Shown here: positions 53,228-63,274 of the stretch, one piece after another | How the letters are laid out: each line of letters begins with the position of its first letter | Numbering within the stretch: position 1 is the first letter of the stretch | DNA from: Oxynema aestuarii AP17 | Lineage (GTDB): Bacteria; Cyanobacteriota; Cyanobacteriia; Cyanobacteriales; Laspinemataceae | Direction: 5' to 3' | Assembly: GCF_012295525.1 (NCBI RefSeq) | Contig: NZ_CP051167.1 | Coordinates: forward strand, 2,232,001-2,296,000 | DNA: 64,000 nucleotides | Notes under the pieces: generated by a model | What the model was told of the DNA's origin: nothing | The model's input: the letters and a program-made list of their open reading frames with translations, nothing else | Databases searched by the model: none | Made by a program: the position numbers and the translations under genes

Positions 53228-55186
53228 CTAACCTTGCGACTTGAGCTCTTCCAAGTACGCCGCGATCGCCTCACTCGCCAACTCGCTCATCGGTCGGCCC
53301 TGACGCTTGGCTTCCACCTTAACTTGTTGGTAAACCGCATCGCGGACGTTAATGCGGCGGCGGGGGGGACGCTTGGCTGACTTCTCCGTCGCGGGCGCCG
53401 TCGCCGAACCCGTGGCATAACTCGCGGCAAACTGACGCAATGCCTCGAAGCCGACGCGATCGCAAAAATCGCCAAAGCTCTCCCGTTGCGGACGGCTGGC
53501 TTGTTCCTGTTTGAAATAAACAAACAACGGTTCGAGGGTTGCTTCGAGATTGTCGATCTCTAATTTTTCCAAATACACCCGGGATAAGCGCGTTTGGTTC
53601 GGATCGGCCCCCAACCAGAGTTGATAAGCATCGGGTGATTTCCCTACAAACCCCATTTCTGCCAAATACGGACGGGCGCAACCGTTGGGACATCCGGTCA
53701 TCCGAATCACGAAATGTTCCTCGGACAAGCCGACTTTATCGAGGACCGCCCGCACGCGATCGAGAATCGACGGTAAAATCCGTTCGGACTCGGTAATCGC
53801 CAAACCGCAGGTGGGCAGCGCCGGACAAGCCATCGAATAGCGCTCTAACGGGTCGATGTCCGTTTCCGACTGAATGCCGCAGCGCGTCAGAATCTCCTGA
53901 ATTTCCCGTTGCCATGCGGGTTGGATTTCGTAGAGGATAATATTTTGGCTGGCGGTGACCCGCATCGGCAGGTTATAGCGAGTCACGATCTCGCGCAAGG
54001 CGGTTCGCAACTGTAGGCTATCTCGATCCCAAACCCGACCGTTTTGGATCGACAAGCCGACAAAGAGATTGCCGTCTCCTTGTTGGTGCCAGCCGAGATA
54101 ATCCTCGTATTTGAACGGGGGTAAGGGTTTGAGCGGTTCGATCGCCTTGCCGAAATAGCCCTCGACCGAGGCGCGGAATTTCTCGACTCCCCAATCGTGA
54201 ATCAGGTACTTCATCCGGGCGTGACGGCGGTTGACGCGATCGCCGTAATCCCGTTGGGTGGCGACAATCGCTTTGACCAGATCGTAAACGTCGTCTTTGC
54301 TGACGTAGCCGATGGGGTCGGCGACCCGGGCGAAGGTTTCTTCTTTGTTGTGGGTGCGACCCATCCCGCCGCCCGCGTAGACGTTGAAGCCTTGCAGTTC
54401 TCCCGCCTCGTCGGTAATGACTACCAAGCTTACATCTTGGGAAAAGAGATCGACGGAGTTATCGCCGGGAACCGTAACGGCGCACTTGAATTTACGCGGC
54501 ATGTAGTGGGTGCCGTAGATCGGTTCTTCTTTATCCTGGAAAATGGTGCCGTTACCGTTGCGCTGGCGGGCGGCGACCACGGCGGGGTCTTCTTGGGCGC
54601 TAATGGCTTTTTCGCCGTCGAGCCAAATTTCGTAATAGGCGCCCGTTTGCGGGGTGAGTAGGTCGGCGATGTTGTCGGCGTACTGCCACGCCAGGGTGTA
54701 ATCGCGACGATTTTTGTACGGGGCGGGCGGCGCCATGACGTTACGGTTGAGGTCGCCGCAGGCGCCGAGGGTGGATCCCATGTTTTGGACGATCGCCGCG
54801 ATCGCCGCTTTCAGGTTTTTCTTTAAAATGCCGTGGAGTTGGAAGCCCTGACGGGTGGTGGCGCGCAAGGTTTGATTGCCGTATTCTTCGGAGATGCGAT
54901 CGAGGGCTAAATACAGTTGGGGCGGAATGAAGCCTCCCGGGGACCGGGTACGCAACATGAATTGATAGTCTTTTTCTTGCCCTTTGACCCGATTATCTCG
55001 GTTGTCTTGTTGGTAAGACCCGTGAAATTTAAGAATTTGCACCCCGTCACCGCTAAAGTGCGTGGTATCCTCTAGCAGTTCTGTAGCGAGGGGTTCGCGC
55101 AGGAAGTTACTGCGTTCTTTAATACCTTCAAGTTTAGATGTTTTGCCTGTAGGAACGGAGGGAGTTGGAGATGTCAGCATCGTCAT
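53228..55186 (-). CDS. sir: Ferredoxin-sulfite reductase with C-terminal ribbon-helix-helix-like tail
   Basis: Sir reduces sulfite to sulfide with six electrons from ferredoxin. The 652-residue protein has two sulfite/nitrite-reductase repeats. [14 protein letters not shown] and [13 protein letters not shown] are followed by [20 protein letters not shown] and [20 protein letters not shown]. The siroheme/4Fe-4S cysteines are in [12 protein letters not shown] and [17 protein letters not shown]. The last 50 residues ([20 protein letters not shown], then [20 protein letters not shown]) resemble a ribbon-helix-helix DNA-binding unit, as in CopG/Arc-like proteins. Such tails occur in some cyanobacterial Sir, and plant chloroplast Sir binds DNA by other means. 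It completes the sulfate-reduction route begun by sat. Confidence 0.94.
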   Translation of the reverse strand: MTMLTSPTPSVPTGKTSKLEGIKERSNFLREPLATELLEDTTHFSGDGVQILKFHGSYQQDNRDNRVKGQEKDYQFMLRTRSPGGFIPPQLYLALDRISEEYGNQTLRATTRQGFQLHGILKKNLKAAIAAIVQNMGSTLGACGDLNRNVMAPPAPYKNRRDYTLAWQYADNIADLLTPQTGAYYEIWLDGEKAISAQEDPAVVAARQRNGNGTIFQDKEEPIYGTHYMPRKFKCAVTVPGDNSVDLFSQDVSLVVITDEAGELQGFNVYAGGGMGRTHNKEETFARVADPIGYVSKDDVYDLVKAIVATQRDYGDRVNRRHARMKYLIHDWGVEKFRASVEGYFGKAIEPLKPLPPFKYEDYLGWHQQGDGNLFVGLSIQNGRVWDRDSLQLRTALREIVTRYNLPMRVTASQNIILYEIQPAWQREIQEILTRCGIQSETDIDPLERYSMACPALPTCGLAITESERILPSILDRVRAVLDKVGLSEEHFVIRMTGCPNGCARPYLAEMGFVGKSPDAYQLWLGADPNQTRLSRVYLEKLEIDNLEATLEPLFVYFKQEQASRPQRESFGDFCDRVGFEALRQFAASYATGSATAPATEKSAKRPPRRRINVRDAVYQQVKVEAKRQGRPMSELASEAIAAYLEELKSQG

Positions 55187-55812
55187 GCGCTATACAATAG
55201 GGAAGTCAACGGTATCACCGATAATCCGCTCGGGATTCTGGTCTTTCCCTGCGATCTTATCATTGCCTATCCTAATTTACGGGATGGCGCCCAAAATTGG
55301 GATCCAGGGGCTGAGGTCGGCTAGGGGTCGCTCTTGAGTAATCATGCTGGGAAGTGAAGGACGAGGAGCGGGCGATCGCCGTCCCTCCTTTGGAATATTT
55401 TACGTTATAAATTCATGTTTTTTCGAGTTTTTGAACCTCCGTCAAAGAAAATTTTTAGGGTTGAAAAGAGTGATTTTTCGACTCAAAAGCTTATTTTTTA
55501 GGATAAACAACGAATTCTTCGGTATTTTTAAGTTGTTTTACCTTTGGATTAGTCGTTAACCTTGATGTTTAAGTAATTTTATTTTTATTGAAGCCAGATT
55601 GCGATCGCCGATCGTCGGAGAATTAAACGTGCAGGATTTATGCAAGATTTTTACGGAAACCTGGAGGGAGCGAGTCAGGCCGACCCCGTCGAGTCGAGTT
55701 GGGGGGAGAGAGACCCGGGATCGCCGCAAGGGGTGGGGATTGAGGCGCGATCGCCGAGAACGGCAGGCGGATTATAAAAAATTATTAAAGTTTCCGGAGT
55801 GAGCGATCCGAA
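55187..55812. other. Non-coding region between sir and the GGDEF gene
   Basis: About 626 bp with no convincing gene. The centre (55,395-55,590) is AT-rich with many T-runs. The short frames here have low-complexity Phe/Leu-rich translations and are probably spurious. The first 100 bp should hold the sir promoter. Confidence 0.5.
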
Positions 55813-58386
55813 TTAAGGGCAATGACCCGGGGGAGGACCGATGGAATGGTGGAAGATGGCGCGATCGCGTCCGAGGGCTTTAGCGCGGTAGAGGGCGTCG
55901 TCCGCCGCCGCAATCAGGGAAGCGGGAGACAAGTTCGCCGAAGGAACCCGGGTGGCGACCCCCAAACTGAGGGTGACGATCTGGCCGAGAGACGAGGCTT
56001 TGTGGGCGATCGCCAAAGCATGGATGCGCGATCGCAAGGTCTGAGCCACGCTCATCGCTTCTTCAGCCCCGGTGTGGGGTAGGATCAGGGCAAACTCTTC
56101 GCCGCCGTAGCGCGCCCCGAGTTCGCCCTCGCGCAAGGTAGAGCGCAAGGCATCGGCGACCTCTCGCAAGGTGCGATCGCCCGCCAGATGACCGTAAGTA
56201 TCATTATAAGCCTTGAAATAATCGATATCGCACAGAATCAACGAAAGCGGTACTCCTGCCGCCGCCAGTCGCTGCCACTCGCGATTGAGATAGGCATCAA
56301 AATGACGGCGATTCGCCAATCCGGTGAGGGCGTCGAGGGTGGCTAAATGTTCCAACTCCTGATTGGCGAGTTGGAGTTGGCGATAGAGGAGCGCTTGTTG
56401 GATGGCGATCGCCAATTCTCCGGCAATTTGTTCGACGAAATCGATATCCGACGCCTCCCACGGACCCGGGGCCGAACAGCGATCGACCCACAACCATCCC
56501 CAGAGTCCGAGACGGTCCCCCCGTTCCGGAGGGCGATCGGAATCGGGGGCGACCCCAGAACGTTCGCGAATCCAGATCGGGACTTGCAAGTGAGCGCGAA
56601 TTCCCAAAGCGTGGAGGCGGGCGATCGCCGCCGAGGGGAGATCCGCCGTTTCGAGATCGGCGATCGCGCACACGGGTAAGCCGTCGCCAGCGCACTGCGG
56701 TTCCGGGTCGAACCAGCGCCAGTCCAACGATTCGTCTCGCAGGGACGGAACCGCCGACGTGCGCGATTCCACCACAAAAGTCAAATCCCGAGAACCGCCT
56801 TCCGCGAGGGGAGGGGAGACCCGGTAAATGGCGACCCGTTGCACTTGCAAGAAACGGCGCACCTCCTTCGCCGTCGTCGCCAGAATGCGATCGAGATCGA
56901 GGGAGTGGCGGATCCGTCCTTGAATCACCCCGACCAGACGTTCCCGTCGGGCCTGTCGTTGCAACGCCCCCATCAACTGTTTGCGTTCCGTAATATCCTC
57001 GGTATGGACCATCACCATATCCGGCGCCACGAACACGTAAACGATCGCGAAATGTTTCGGTTCGGCGGTCGCGCAAAAGCGATAAAACCGTTCGCTTTTA
57101 ATCGTGCGTCGTTCCCGAAAACAACGCTTTAACTCCTCGACCAACTCCCGACAGTCCGCATACATGCAGCGTGCGGTTTTCCCCAACGAGCGCGCCACGC
57201 AGCCCCCCGTCATCGCCAACGCCGCATCGTTGTAGTCGATCAAGAAAAACTCATCGCCGACACACTGCCACGTTAAAGTCGGAATTGGGATGTGCTTGTA
57301 CTGGGTTCGCAAGCGTTCCTCGCTTTGACGCAGGGCTTGTTCCGCTTGGCGGCGTTCGGTAATGTCGATCCCGGTACAGATAATGTACTTGACGCGATCG
57401 CTATCTTCCTCAAAAATCGCCGTATTCGACCAGGCGATCGTCCGTAACTCGCCATCCCGGGTCAACCAGCGATTTTCGTGGTGATTCGGTCCGTTTCCCG
57501 AACTCAACTGCACTAAAACCGTGTGGAACGCTTCCACCTCTTCGGGAATTAAAAATAACTCCGCCACCCGTCGGTTACTCATTTGCTCGAAGCGGTAGCC
57601 CGTCGTCTTCTCGCAGGCAAGATTGCAGCTCATAATCCGCGCCTCGCGATCGAGCACCACCACTAAAGAGTTGGCGGTATCGAGGACTGTAGAGACGAAA
57701 TTGCGAACTAAAACATCTGTCGCTTCGAGCAATTGGGTCCCGAATTGACGCTGTTGTTCCAAATTTTTGAGCGCTTGTTTGAGATCGCCGATTTCTTCGC
57801 CGACGAACAACACTCGTTCTGGTTCGTTCGCCGGGTGGGGAAACGTCCTCGACCCTCGGAGGTCTCCCGGGGGAAGGGGAGGGACAGTGCGGATGCTGAG
57901 GCGCAAAAATAAGGGCGAACCGTCGGCGCATTGAAGGGTGACTTCGCGCCCGTGGATTTGCTCCGTATCGCTGTGATGCTGCCAATCGGCGCCAGTCCAC
58001 CACTGACGGAAAGCTCGGACTTCTTGCGGACCGTTCAACAGGTTGACGAAGGGTTGACCTTGCAGGCGATCGCGCGAATATCCCAGTTGTCGCGCCGCAA
58101 ACGCACTGACTTGCTCGACGATCGCCTCCGAGGTCAGACTGAAGTAAAAACCGGGCAATTGTTCGTAATAATTGCGGTATTGTTCGAGTTGGGCCGAGGT
58201 TCGGGCGAGTTGTTCGCGCAATTGGGCGACTTCTCGTTCGCTTCCGTCGTACTCGCACGCCACTTCTGCGGACGTGCAGTGAGTGCTCGATCCCCCGGAA
58301 GAGTCGCCGCACGAATGCGACGGATCGGATTTTCCTTTAACTTTAGCGTCACACCACGATTGGTCAGATCGGCGCTCGACATTCAT
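55813..58386 (-). CDS. PAS/GAF-domain diguanylate cyclase
   Basis: The 857-residue soluble signalling protein has several parts. A Ser/Cys-rich start leads to a coiled coil (REVAQLREQLARTSAQLEQY), a PAS-like domain at about 70-200, and a PAS with PAC end at about 225-345 (IICTGIDITERRQAEQALRQ). A further PAS-like domain occupies about 350-470 (MVHTEDITERKQLMGALQ). A GAF domain (about 480-670) is followed by GGDEF at about 690-845 (TLDALTGLANRRHFDAYLN, then ARYGGEEFALILP). The position of the RxxD inhibitory site reads REGE, so product inhibition is probably absent. No ligand residues for a chromophore are evident in the GAF. A role as a c-di-GMP synthase is well supported, while its signal is unknown. 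Confidence 0.92.
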   Translation of the reverse strand: MNVERRSDQSWCDAKVKGKSDPSHSCGDSSGGSSTHCTSAEVACEYDGSEREVAQLREQLARTSAQLEQYRNYYEQLPGFYFSLTSEAIVEQVSAFAARQLGYSRDRLQGQPFVNLLNGPQEVRAFRQWWTGADWQHHSDTEQIHGREVTLQCADGSPLFLRLSIRTVPPLPPGDLRGSRTFPHPANEPERVLFVGEEIGDLKQALKNLEQQRQFGTQLLEATDVLVRNFVSTVLDTANSLVVVLDREARIMSCNLACEKTTGYRFEQMSNRRVAELFLIPEEVEAFHTVLVQLSSGNGPNHHENRWLTRDGELRTIAWSNTAIFEEDSDRVKYIICTGIDITERRQAEQALRQSEERLRTQYKHIPIPTLTWQCVGDEFFLIDYNDAALAMTGGCVARSLGKTARCMYADCRELVEELKRCFRERRTIKSERFYRFCATAEPKHFAIVYVFVAPDMVMVHTEDITERKQLMGALQRQARRERLVGVIQGRIRHSLDLDRILATTAKEVRRFLQVQRVAIYRVSPPLAEGGSRDLTFVVESRTSAVPSLRDESLDWRWFDPEPQCAGDGLPVCAIADLETADLPSAAIARLHALGIRAHLQVPIWIRERSGVAPDSDRPPERGDRLGLWGWLWVDRCSAPGPWEASDIDFVEQIAGELAIAIQQALLYRQLQLANQELEHLATLDALTGLANRRHFDAYLNREWQRLAAAGVPLSLILCDIDYFKAYNDTYGHLAGDRTLREVADALRSTLREGELGARYGGEEFALILPHTGAEEAMSVAQTLRSRIHALAIAHKASSLGQIVTLSLGVATRVPSANLSPASLIAAADDALYRAKALGRDRAIFHHSIGPPPGHCP

Positions 58387-59009
58387 GCGTATTGCCCCTA
58401 TTCCCTGATGCTACTGGCTGACTGGAGACTGGCTAGGTACTGCTCTGACGGATTGCATAGTCTCTGCTGGATTGGTACGGTCCGACTGCGCTGGACGAGA
58501 TGCGGTTCGAGACGGGCCGATCGATGGTGGAGCGCGATCGCTTGCCGACGAACTTGAGGCTCCTTAAAGAATTATCACCCAAGACAGCCGATGGCCACAG
58601 GTGGGTATGGGCTACCATGCTGTTAGGGCTTCCCTACGGAGGGACGGGTCTAAGCGTTCGTGGTTAAGGGATTTGACGGGTTGGCGGCGTCGCGATCTTC
58701 GCGCCGTTCGCCGATGCTGGATCGACCCAAGACAGGTTCCGACCCCGGTGGGCGATCGCCCTTTTTGACGGTCCAGTTGGGCAACTGGCATAATAATGCT
58801 CCCGACTGGCCTTAAAAACCCACTCAATAAAAGAAAGCCCGAGCCTCGGCGATCGGCGCGCGATCGCCAGCAATGACGGGTTGACGATTTCAGGAGTGCT
58901 TTACCCGTCGCCCGCCGATCGCTCGCCATGGCTGGGATGGGAAGGGATTCGAGCGACAAGGAGTAAAGATAACCCAGACGCCCTGGTAACTTGAGACGGG
59001 GGAGTTCGT
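58387..59009. other. Non-coding region between divergent GGDEF and GtrA-like genes
   Basis: About 620 bp with no gene seen; the frames on the minus strand lack features. It must contain promoters for both divergent genes. GGGGGAG at 58,997-59,003 is the probable ribosome site of the GtrA-like gene. Confidence 0.5.
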
Positions 59010-59504
59010 GTGACTATGGAATTTATTAAATCGAGTGTTTTTAGAGCGCTCCGCAGCCACCTGCAGGATATGAGCAAATTGAGCGTGGCCTCTTTTTTAG
59101 CCACGGCTCTAGATTTTATCGTTTTTTCGCTGTTCGTCAGGCTGTTCGAGCTTCCGGTTCCGCGAGGGGCCGTCTTCGGCTCCCTGGCGGGGGGAATTTT
59201 TCACTTTAGCCTTTGCCGTTTTTGGGTATTTGCTCGCTTCGAGCGCAATTTACTCGAAGCGGCTTTTCGTTATGCGATCGTCTCCGGAAGCGCCCTCGTC
59301 CTACACTCGACGTTGACGACCCTGTTGGCGACCTATTTGCTCGACATCGAAGAAACTGCCTGGTTGACGTCGAAGTTTTTAGTGTTTGCCTTTTGGATTT
59401 ATCCCGGTAGCAAATACATGGTTTTCGGTCGATCGCGCCGATTCAGAACGGCCCGACGGCGCGGCTATCTGTGGTTCGGACGCTTGCGAAAAGGGCGCTG
59501 GTAA
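59010..59504 (+). CDS. GtrA-like small membrane protein
   Basis: The 164-residue protein has four hydrophobic helices in the GtrA pattern: KLSVASFLATALDFIVFSLF, GAVFGSLAGGIFHFSLCRFW, then YAIVSGSALVLHSTLTTLLA and LTSKFLVFAFWIYPGSKYMV. It ends in a basic tail (FGRSRRFRTARRRGYLWFGR). GtrA proteins flip or assist polyprenyl-linked sugars, often beside glycosyltransferases, but no sugar genes are adjacent here. The start may be GTG 59010 (6 nt after GGGGGAG) or ATG 59016; the former is chosen on spacing. A hairpin follows about 70 bp after the stop. Confidence 0.85.
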   Translation: MTMEFIKSSVFRALRSHLQDMSKLSVASFLATALDFIVFSLFVRLFELPVPRGAVFGSLAGGIFHFSLCRFWVFARFERNLLEAAFRYAIVSGSALVLHSTLTTLLATYLLDIEETAWLTSKFLVFAFWIYPGSKYMVFGRSRRFRTARRRGYLWFGRLRKGRW

Positions 59505-59828
59505 GGGGGATGGGCGCGGCGATCGATCGCCCCTGCGATCGCCTCACTTAGACCGAACGAGTACCGAAAGATCGCAGAGAAAGGCGGGCATTGAGCTCGC
59601 CTTTCTCTGTGAGAAAATCAAAAAAAAATCGCTCGACTTGACGAGAATATCCAAAAATTTGTTACAGCACTCGGGCGCCTGATGAGGTACAGTGCCGATC
59701 TCAATGTCTTGCATAGCAGAGGAAAATGCTATATTGCTTTTTTAAGTTCTATCTAGCGCAGTCCCCAGTGAAGAGGGAAGCCGCTATTGTAATCTTTGAT
59801 TCAATAGCGGTAGTTCACAACAATCGAA
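59505..59828. other. Intergenic region with two hairpins
   Basis: No gene is seen here. It holds the GC-rich hairpin at 59,575-59,609 and the hairpin CCGCTATTG/CAATAGCGG at 59,781-59,810, which lies just after the stop of the LOV kinase gene on the other strand. Confidence 0.55.
59575..59609 (+). terminator. Hairpin after the GtrA-like gene
   Basis: The 12-bp stem CAGAGAAAGGCG/CGCCTTTCTCTG encloses an 11-nt loop. It lies about 70 bp after the GtrA stop. The run after it is A-rich on the plus strand, so it is not a classical T-tract terminator. Confidence 0.55.
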
Positions 59829-62800
59829 TTACGACGAATCTTGACAATGGCGATCGAGGAGTTCGATGATTTTATCGTAGGCAAAATTATCGATCCAAGT
59901 ACGCAAGCAATGCACTAGAGGAGCTTCTCGGTCCGAGAGTCGGTCGAGTAAGGCGAATAGGGCGCGATCGTCCAAAACTAAGGCCGCTTTTCGTAACTCT
60001 TGTTTCCAGGAAGCGGATAAATCGGCGAGCAACTTCTCAATTTGTAATTCCTCCGCCGTCGGCGACGCTGTAGGAGGGGAAGCGGGATCGACGATCGCCT
60101 CCTGAGTCCCTCGAACATCTTCGCTAATCGTTTCCACCTCGATCTCGAACGCGAAGGTCGATCCGTTCTCCGGTTCCGAGGACAATTCGATCGCGCTGTC
60201 GAGGAGTTCGAGATGCTTGCGGACTAGAGCCAAACCCAATCCCGATCCCGTCGAACCCTTCGTCCCGACGCGCTCCGCCGTAAAGGGTTCGAAGATGCGA
60301 TCGTGATTTTCCTCGGCGATTCCGATCCCCGTATCGCGCACCGCAAAGCGCAGGCGTTCCCGTAGGGTCTGCGCAGGACAATCCCCCGCCACCGGACGCA
60401 CTTCTAAGCTCACTTCACCGTGGGTCGTAAATTTAATCGCATTTTCTAATAACTGGATTAAAACTTGAGTTAATTTAAGGCGATCGCTGCAAACATATCG
60501 AGGCAAATTCGGCGCGGCGATCGTTTGAAAACCCAGATTTTTCTGACGCGCCTTCACCCCGAAGATCTCTTCTAACTCCTGCAACAGTCGGTACAGGTCG
60601 AAATGCTCCAGTTTCAGCAATCCCCGTCCCACTTCGATCTTGGACAGGTCGAGAATTTCATTAATCAAACCCAGTAAATTTTCCCCGTTGCGGCGCACGA
60701 TCTGCAAGTGTTCTCGTTCGATCTCCGATAAATTTGGACTGTGACGCAACAGGTCGCTAAAACCAAAAATTGCGTGTAACGGCGTGCGCAGTTCGTGACT
60801 CATATTCGCCAGAAACGCACTTTTGGCGCGATTGGCGGCTTCGGCGGCTTCTTTGGCGTGGACTAATTGCGCCTCGGCGGCTTTACGCGCGCGGATATCT
60901 TGAATTTGACCGATCGCGTAACGTGGCTTCCCCCGTTCGTCTTTGAGCAGCGAAATACTTGCCAGAGTGGCAATTTTTTCCCCGTCTTTATGTAAATATT
61001 CTCTTTCTTGAACCAGGGCCGATTGTCGTCCCTCGAAAAGGGGTTGCAAGGTTTTTGCAGCAAAATGCTCCTCGGGATCGACGATCGCGCAGACATTCAA
61101 TTTTAATAATTCCTCGGCGTCGTAACCGAGTAAGTCGCACAACGCCCGATTGACCTGGATAAAATTACCTTGTAAATCGACGATCGCCATCGCCACCGCC
61201 GCATCGTCAAAGGCTCCCCGAAAGCGCTCCTCACTCTCGCGTAATTGCGCTTCGGCGAGCTTGAGTTCGGTAATATCGACCTCGATCCCATCCCAGATCG
61301 TGGTTCCGTCGGGCAACCGTCGCGGAACCGATCGCAGTTGCGACCACTGTAGGGATCCGTCCGGTTTGCGTTTGCGCATCTGCATTGAAAACACCGACAA
61401 ATTGCGCCACGATTCCTCGGTGAGGCGATCGTGTAGGGGACGGTCTTCTTCGGCGATTAAAGCATACAGACTACTCGGATCGGCTTTGACCTGTTCTGGC
61501 GTCAGTCCGAGCAAGCGTTCGACCCCGCCACTCATATAAGAAAAGCGATAGCATCCGTCCGGGTCGCGCACGAGTTGGTAAATCAAACCGCGATCGAGAT
61601 TGTCCCCGAGGATTTGTAACTGGGTTTCTCGTTCTTGCAAGGCGAGTTCGGCCCGTTTGCGATCGCTGATGTCTTCGACATGACAAATTGCATAAAGTGG
61701 TTCGCCGACTTCGTTGCGAACTAAACTGACCGCTAAATTGCCCCAAACGATATGTCCTTGCTTGTGGATGTAGCGTTTTTCGATCTGGTAGCGATCGATG
61801 TCTCCGGCGAGCAGTTTGTAGGCTAAATCGAGATCGATTTTCCAGTCGTCGGGATGACTGACACGTTCGATCGTCAATTGTTTGAGTTCGGCGTGAGAAT
61901 AGCCGAGCATCCGGCATAATGCTGTATTGGCGCGTAAAAGCGTACCCTTTTTTTCCGGTTCCAAACTGGCGATCGCCATTCCAATCGGCGCATTTTCAAA
62001 CGCCAGCCGAAATCGTTCTCGATTCTCGAAGAAAAATTGTTCTTGGGCTCGGCGATCGCTGGCATCGGACTGCAAGCCTACAATGTGAGTCACCGTTCCC
62101 TCGGCGTCGCGAAACGGGCAAATTTGAACCTGATTCCAAAAGCGAGTCCCGTCTTTGCGATAGTTTTCTAAAATCACCTCGCACGGTTCTCCCGTGGCGA
62201 TCGCCTTTCGGAGGGTAGCGATTTGCGGTTGGTCGCGCTTTTTTCCCTGCAAGAAGCGACAATTTTGACCTTTCACTTCCGCAAAAGTATAACCCGTGAG
62301 TTGCTCGAATACGGAATTGACGTAAACAATGGGGTAGTCGGCACGAAGGGCATCCGAAATGGTCACCCCGATGCCGATTTGGGCGATCGCCCGTTCCAAA
62401 ATCGTCCACTGCTGCTCGATTTGTGTCTGCTGGCGCCTGCGCGATCCAGATTGCAGCAACCGTTCGATCCGCACCAGTAAATCGCTGGATTCAAAGGGTT
62501 CTCTGAGGTAATCGACCCCTTCGCGTTCTAAAACGAGCGTCGGATCGAATGCTTCTCCCACCCCGATTCGGATTAAAATCGGGATGTGGCAATTCTCCGG
62601 TGGAGACGCTACGCGAACGAGGGCGCCGAGCATCTGCCAGATCGGCTCGAAATCTGCCCCTCGCACCACGATCGCGATCGGTTCGATCGGGTTGGTTCGC
62701 TGGCGTCCGCGCACGATCCAGCGTTCCCCCTCCAGACGCCCCGCACGAAGAGTATAGCCGCGATCGCCCAACATGGCTTGGTGTTGCTTCCAGTGTGACC

Positions 62801-62876
62801 CGCGATCGCCTAACCATAAAATAATAGAATTGTCCGACAAAGATAAGGAAGAATTGGCGCGGGGTGAAACCATCAA
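59829..62876 (-). CDS. LOV-PAS sensor histidine kinase (putative blue-light receptor)
   Basis: The protein has 1015 residues. Residues 1-145 resemble a receiver domain without a phospho-Asp. Residues 158-280 form a PAS domain with the LOV signature GQNCRFLQG (Cys206) and the flavin-contact residues Asn238, Asn248 and Gln269. Their spacing (32, 10 and 21 residues) equals that in oat phototropin LOV2. Three more PAS/PAC domains follow (about 285-415, 420-545, 550-675). The HisKA has ANMSHELRTPLHAI (His about 692). The ATPase has QLLENAIKFTTHGE (N box), RFAVRDTGIGIAEENHDRIF (G1 box) and STGSGLGLALV (G2 box). A C-terminal helical tail (about 935-1010) resembles ones on other cyanobacterial signalling proteins. 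It is likely a light-regulated kinase; the partner regulator is unknown. Confidence 0.93.
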   Translation of the reverse strand: MMVSPRANSSLSLSDNSIILWLGDRGSHWKQHQAMLGDRGYTLRAGRLEGERWIVRGRQRTNPIEPIAIVVRGADFEPIWQMLGALVRVASPPENCHIPILIRIGVGEAFDPTLVLEREGVDYLREPFESSDLLVRIERLLQSGSRRRQQTQIEQQWTILERAIAQIGIGVTISDALRADYPIVYVNSVFEQLTGYTFAEVKGQNCRFLQGKKRDQPQIATLRKAIATGEPCEVILENYRKDGTRFWNQVQICPFRDAEGTVTHIVGLQSDASDRRAQEQFFFENRERFRLAFENAPIGMAIASLEPEKKGTLLRANTALCRMLGYSHAELKQLTIERVSHPDDWKIDLDLAYKLLAGDIDRYQIEKRYIHKQGHIVWGNLAVSLVRNEVGEPLYAICHVEDISDRKRAELALQERETQLQILGDNLDRGLIYQLVRDPDGCYRFSYMSGGVERLLGLTPEQVKADPSSLYALIAEEDRPLHDRLTEESWRNLSVFSMQMRKRKPDGSLQWSQLRSVPRRLPDGTTIWDGIEVDITELKLAEAQLRESEERFRGAFDDAAVAMAIVDLQGNFIQVNRALCDLLGYDAEELLKLNVCAIVDPEEHFAAKTLQPLFEGRQSALVQEREYLHKDGEKIATLASISLLKDERGKPRYAIGQIQDIRARKAAEAQLVHAKEAAEAANRAKSAFLANMSHELRTPLHAIFGFSDLLRHSPNLSEIEREHLQIVRRNGENLLGLINEILDLSKIEVGRGLLKLEHFDLYRLLQELEEIFGVKARQKNLGFQTIAAPNLPRYVCSDRLKLTQVLIQLLENAIKFTTHGEVSLEVRPVAGDCPAQTLRERLRFAVRDTGIGIAEENHDRIFEPFTAERVGTKGSTGSGLGLALVRKHLELLDSAIELSSEPENGSTFAFEIEVETISEDVRGTQEAIVDPASPPTASPTAEELQIEKLLADLSASWKQELRKAALVLDDRALFALLDRLSDREAPLVHCLRTWIDNFAYDKIIELLDRHCQDSS

Positions 62877-63274
62877 CGGTACTCAAACTTCAAACTAACT
62901 TTAGTTGTATCAAACTCAGTTCCCGAGTGGCAATTCGACACTTATGCTTAGACGCAGTTGTTCTCAGGAATTCAATCGCTTCGATTGAGAAACTCCTCAG
63001 TTTCGAGGCAATTCGTTTCCCAGATTTTCCCTGAATCATTCACCCTTGCGATTCTGCAATAATTATCCACAAAAAAGAGGGGAGAAAACAACCGTCATCC
63101 CCCTCAGATACATTTCTTAATTTTTCTTGACAAAATCTAAGATTTTAGGCGATCGCCCTCCATTAAAAACCCCTCAGCTTTTTAGGGGAGGGCGATCGAG
63201 GGTTGGCGAATTTGGCGCCTAGAAATCGCCAACCCCCGAATTTCTTCCCATATTTACCATGAAGAAATCGCGCT
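62877..63274. other. Non-coding region with hairpin
   Basis: About 400 bp between the LOV kinase gene (start side) and the CO2-hydration gene (3' side), with no gene seen. It holds the inverted repeat at 63,150-63,198. Confidence 0.5.
63150..63198 (-). terminator. Hairpin after the CO2-hydration protein gene
   Basis: The outer arms CGATCGCCCTCC/GGAGGGCGATCG pair, and an inner TAAAAACCCCT/AGGGG-type pairing extends the stem. It lies 77 bp after the stop of the CO2-hydration gene. The outer arms contain HIP1-like sequence. Confidence 0.6.

Noticed and set aside
58612-58959. 115-residue minus-strand frame in the GGDEF/GtrA gap
   Set aside because: It overlaps alternative frames with equal quality, lacks a ribosome site and has no recognisable protein pattern.
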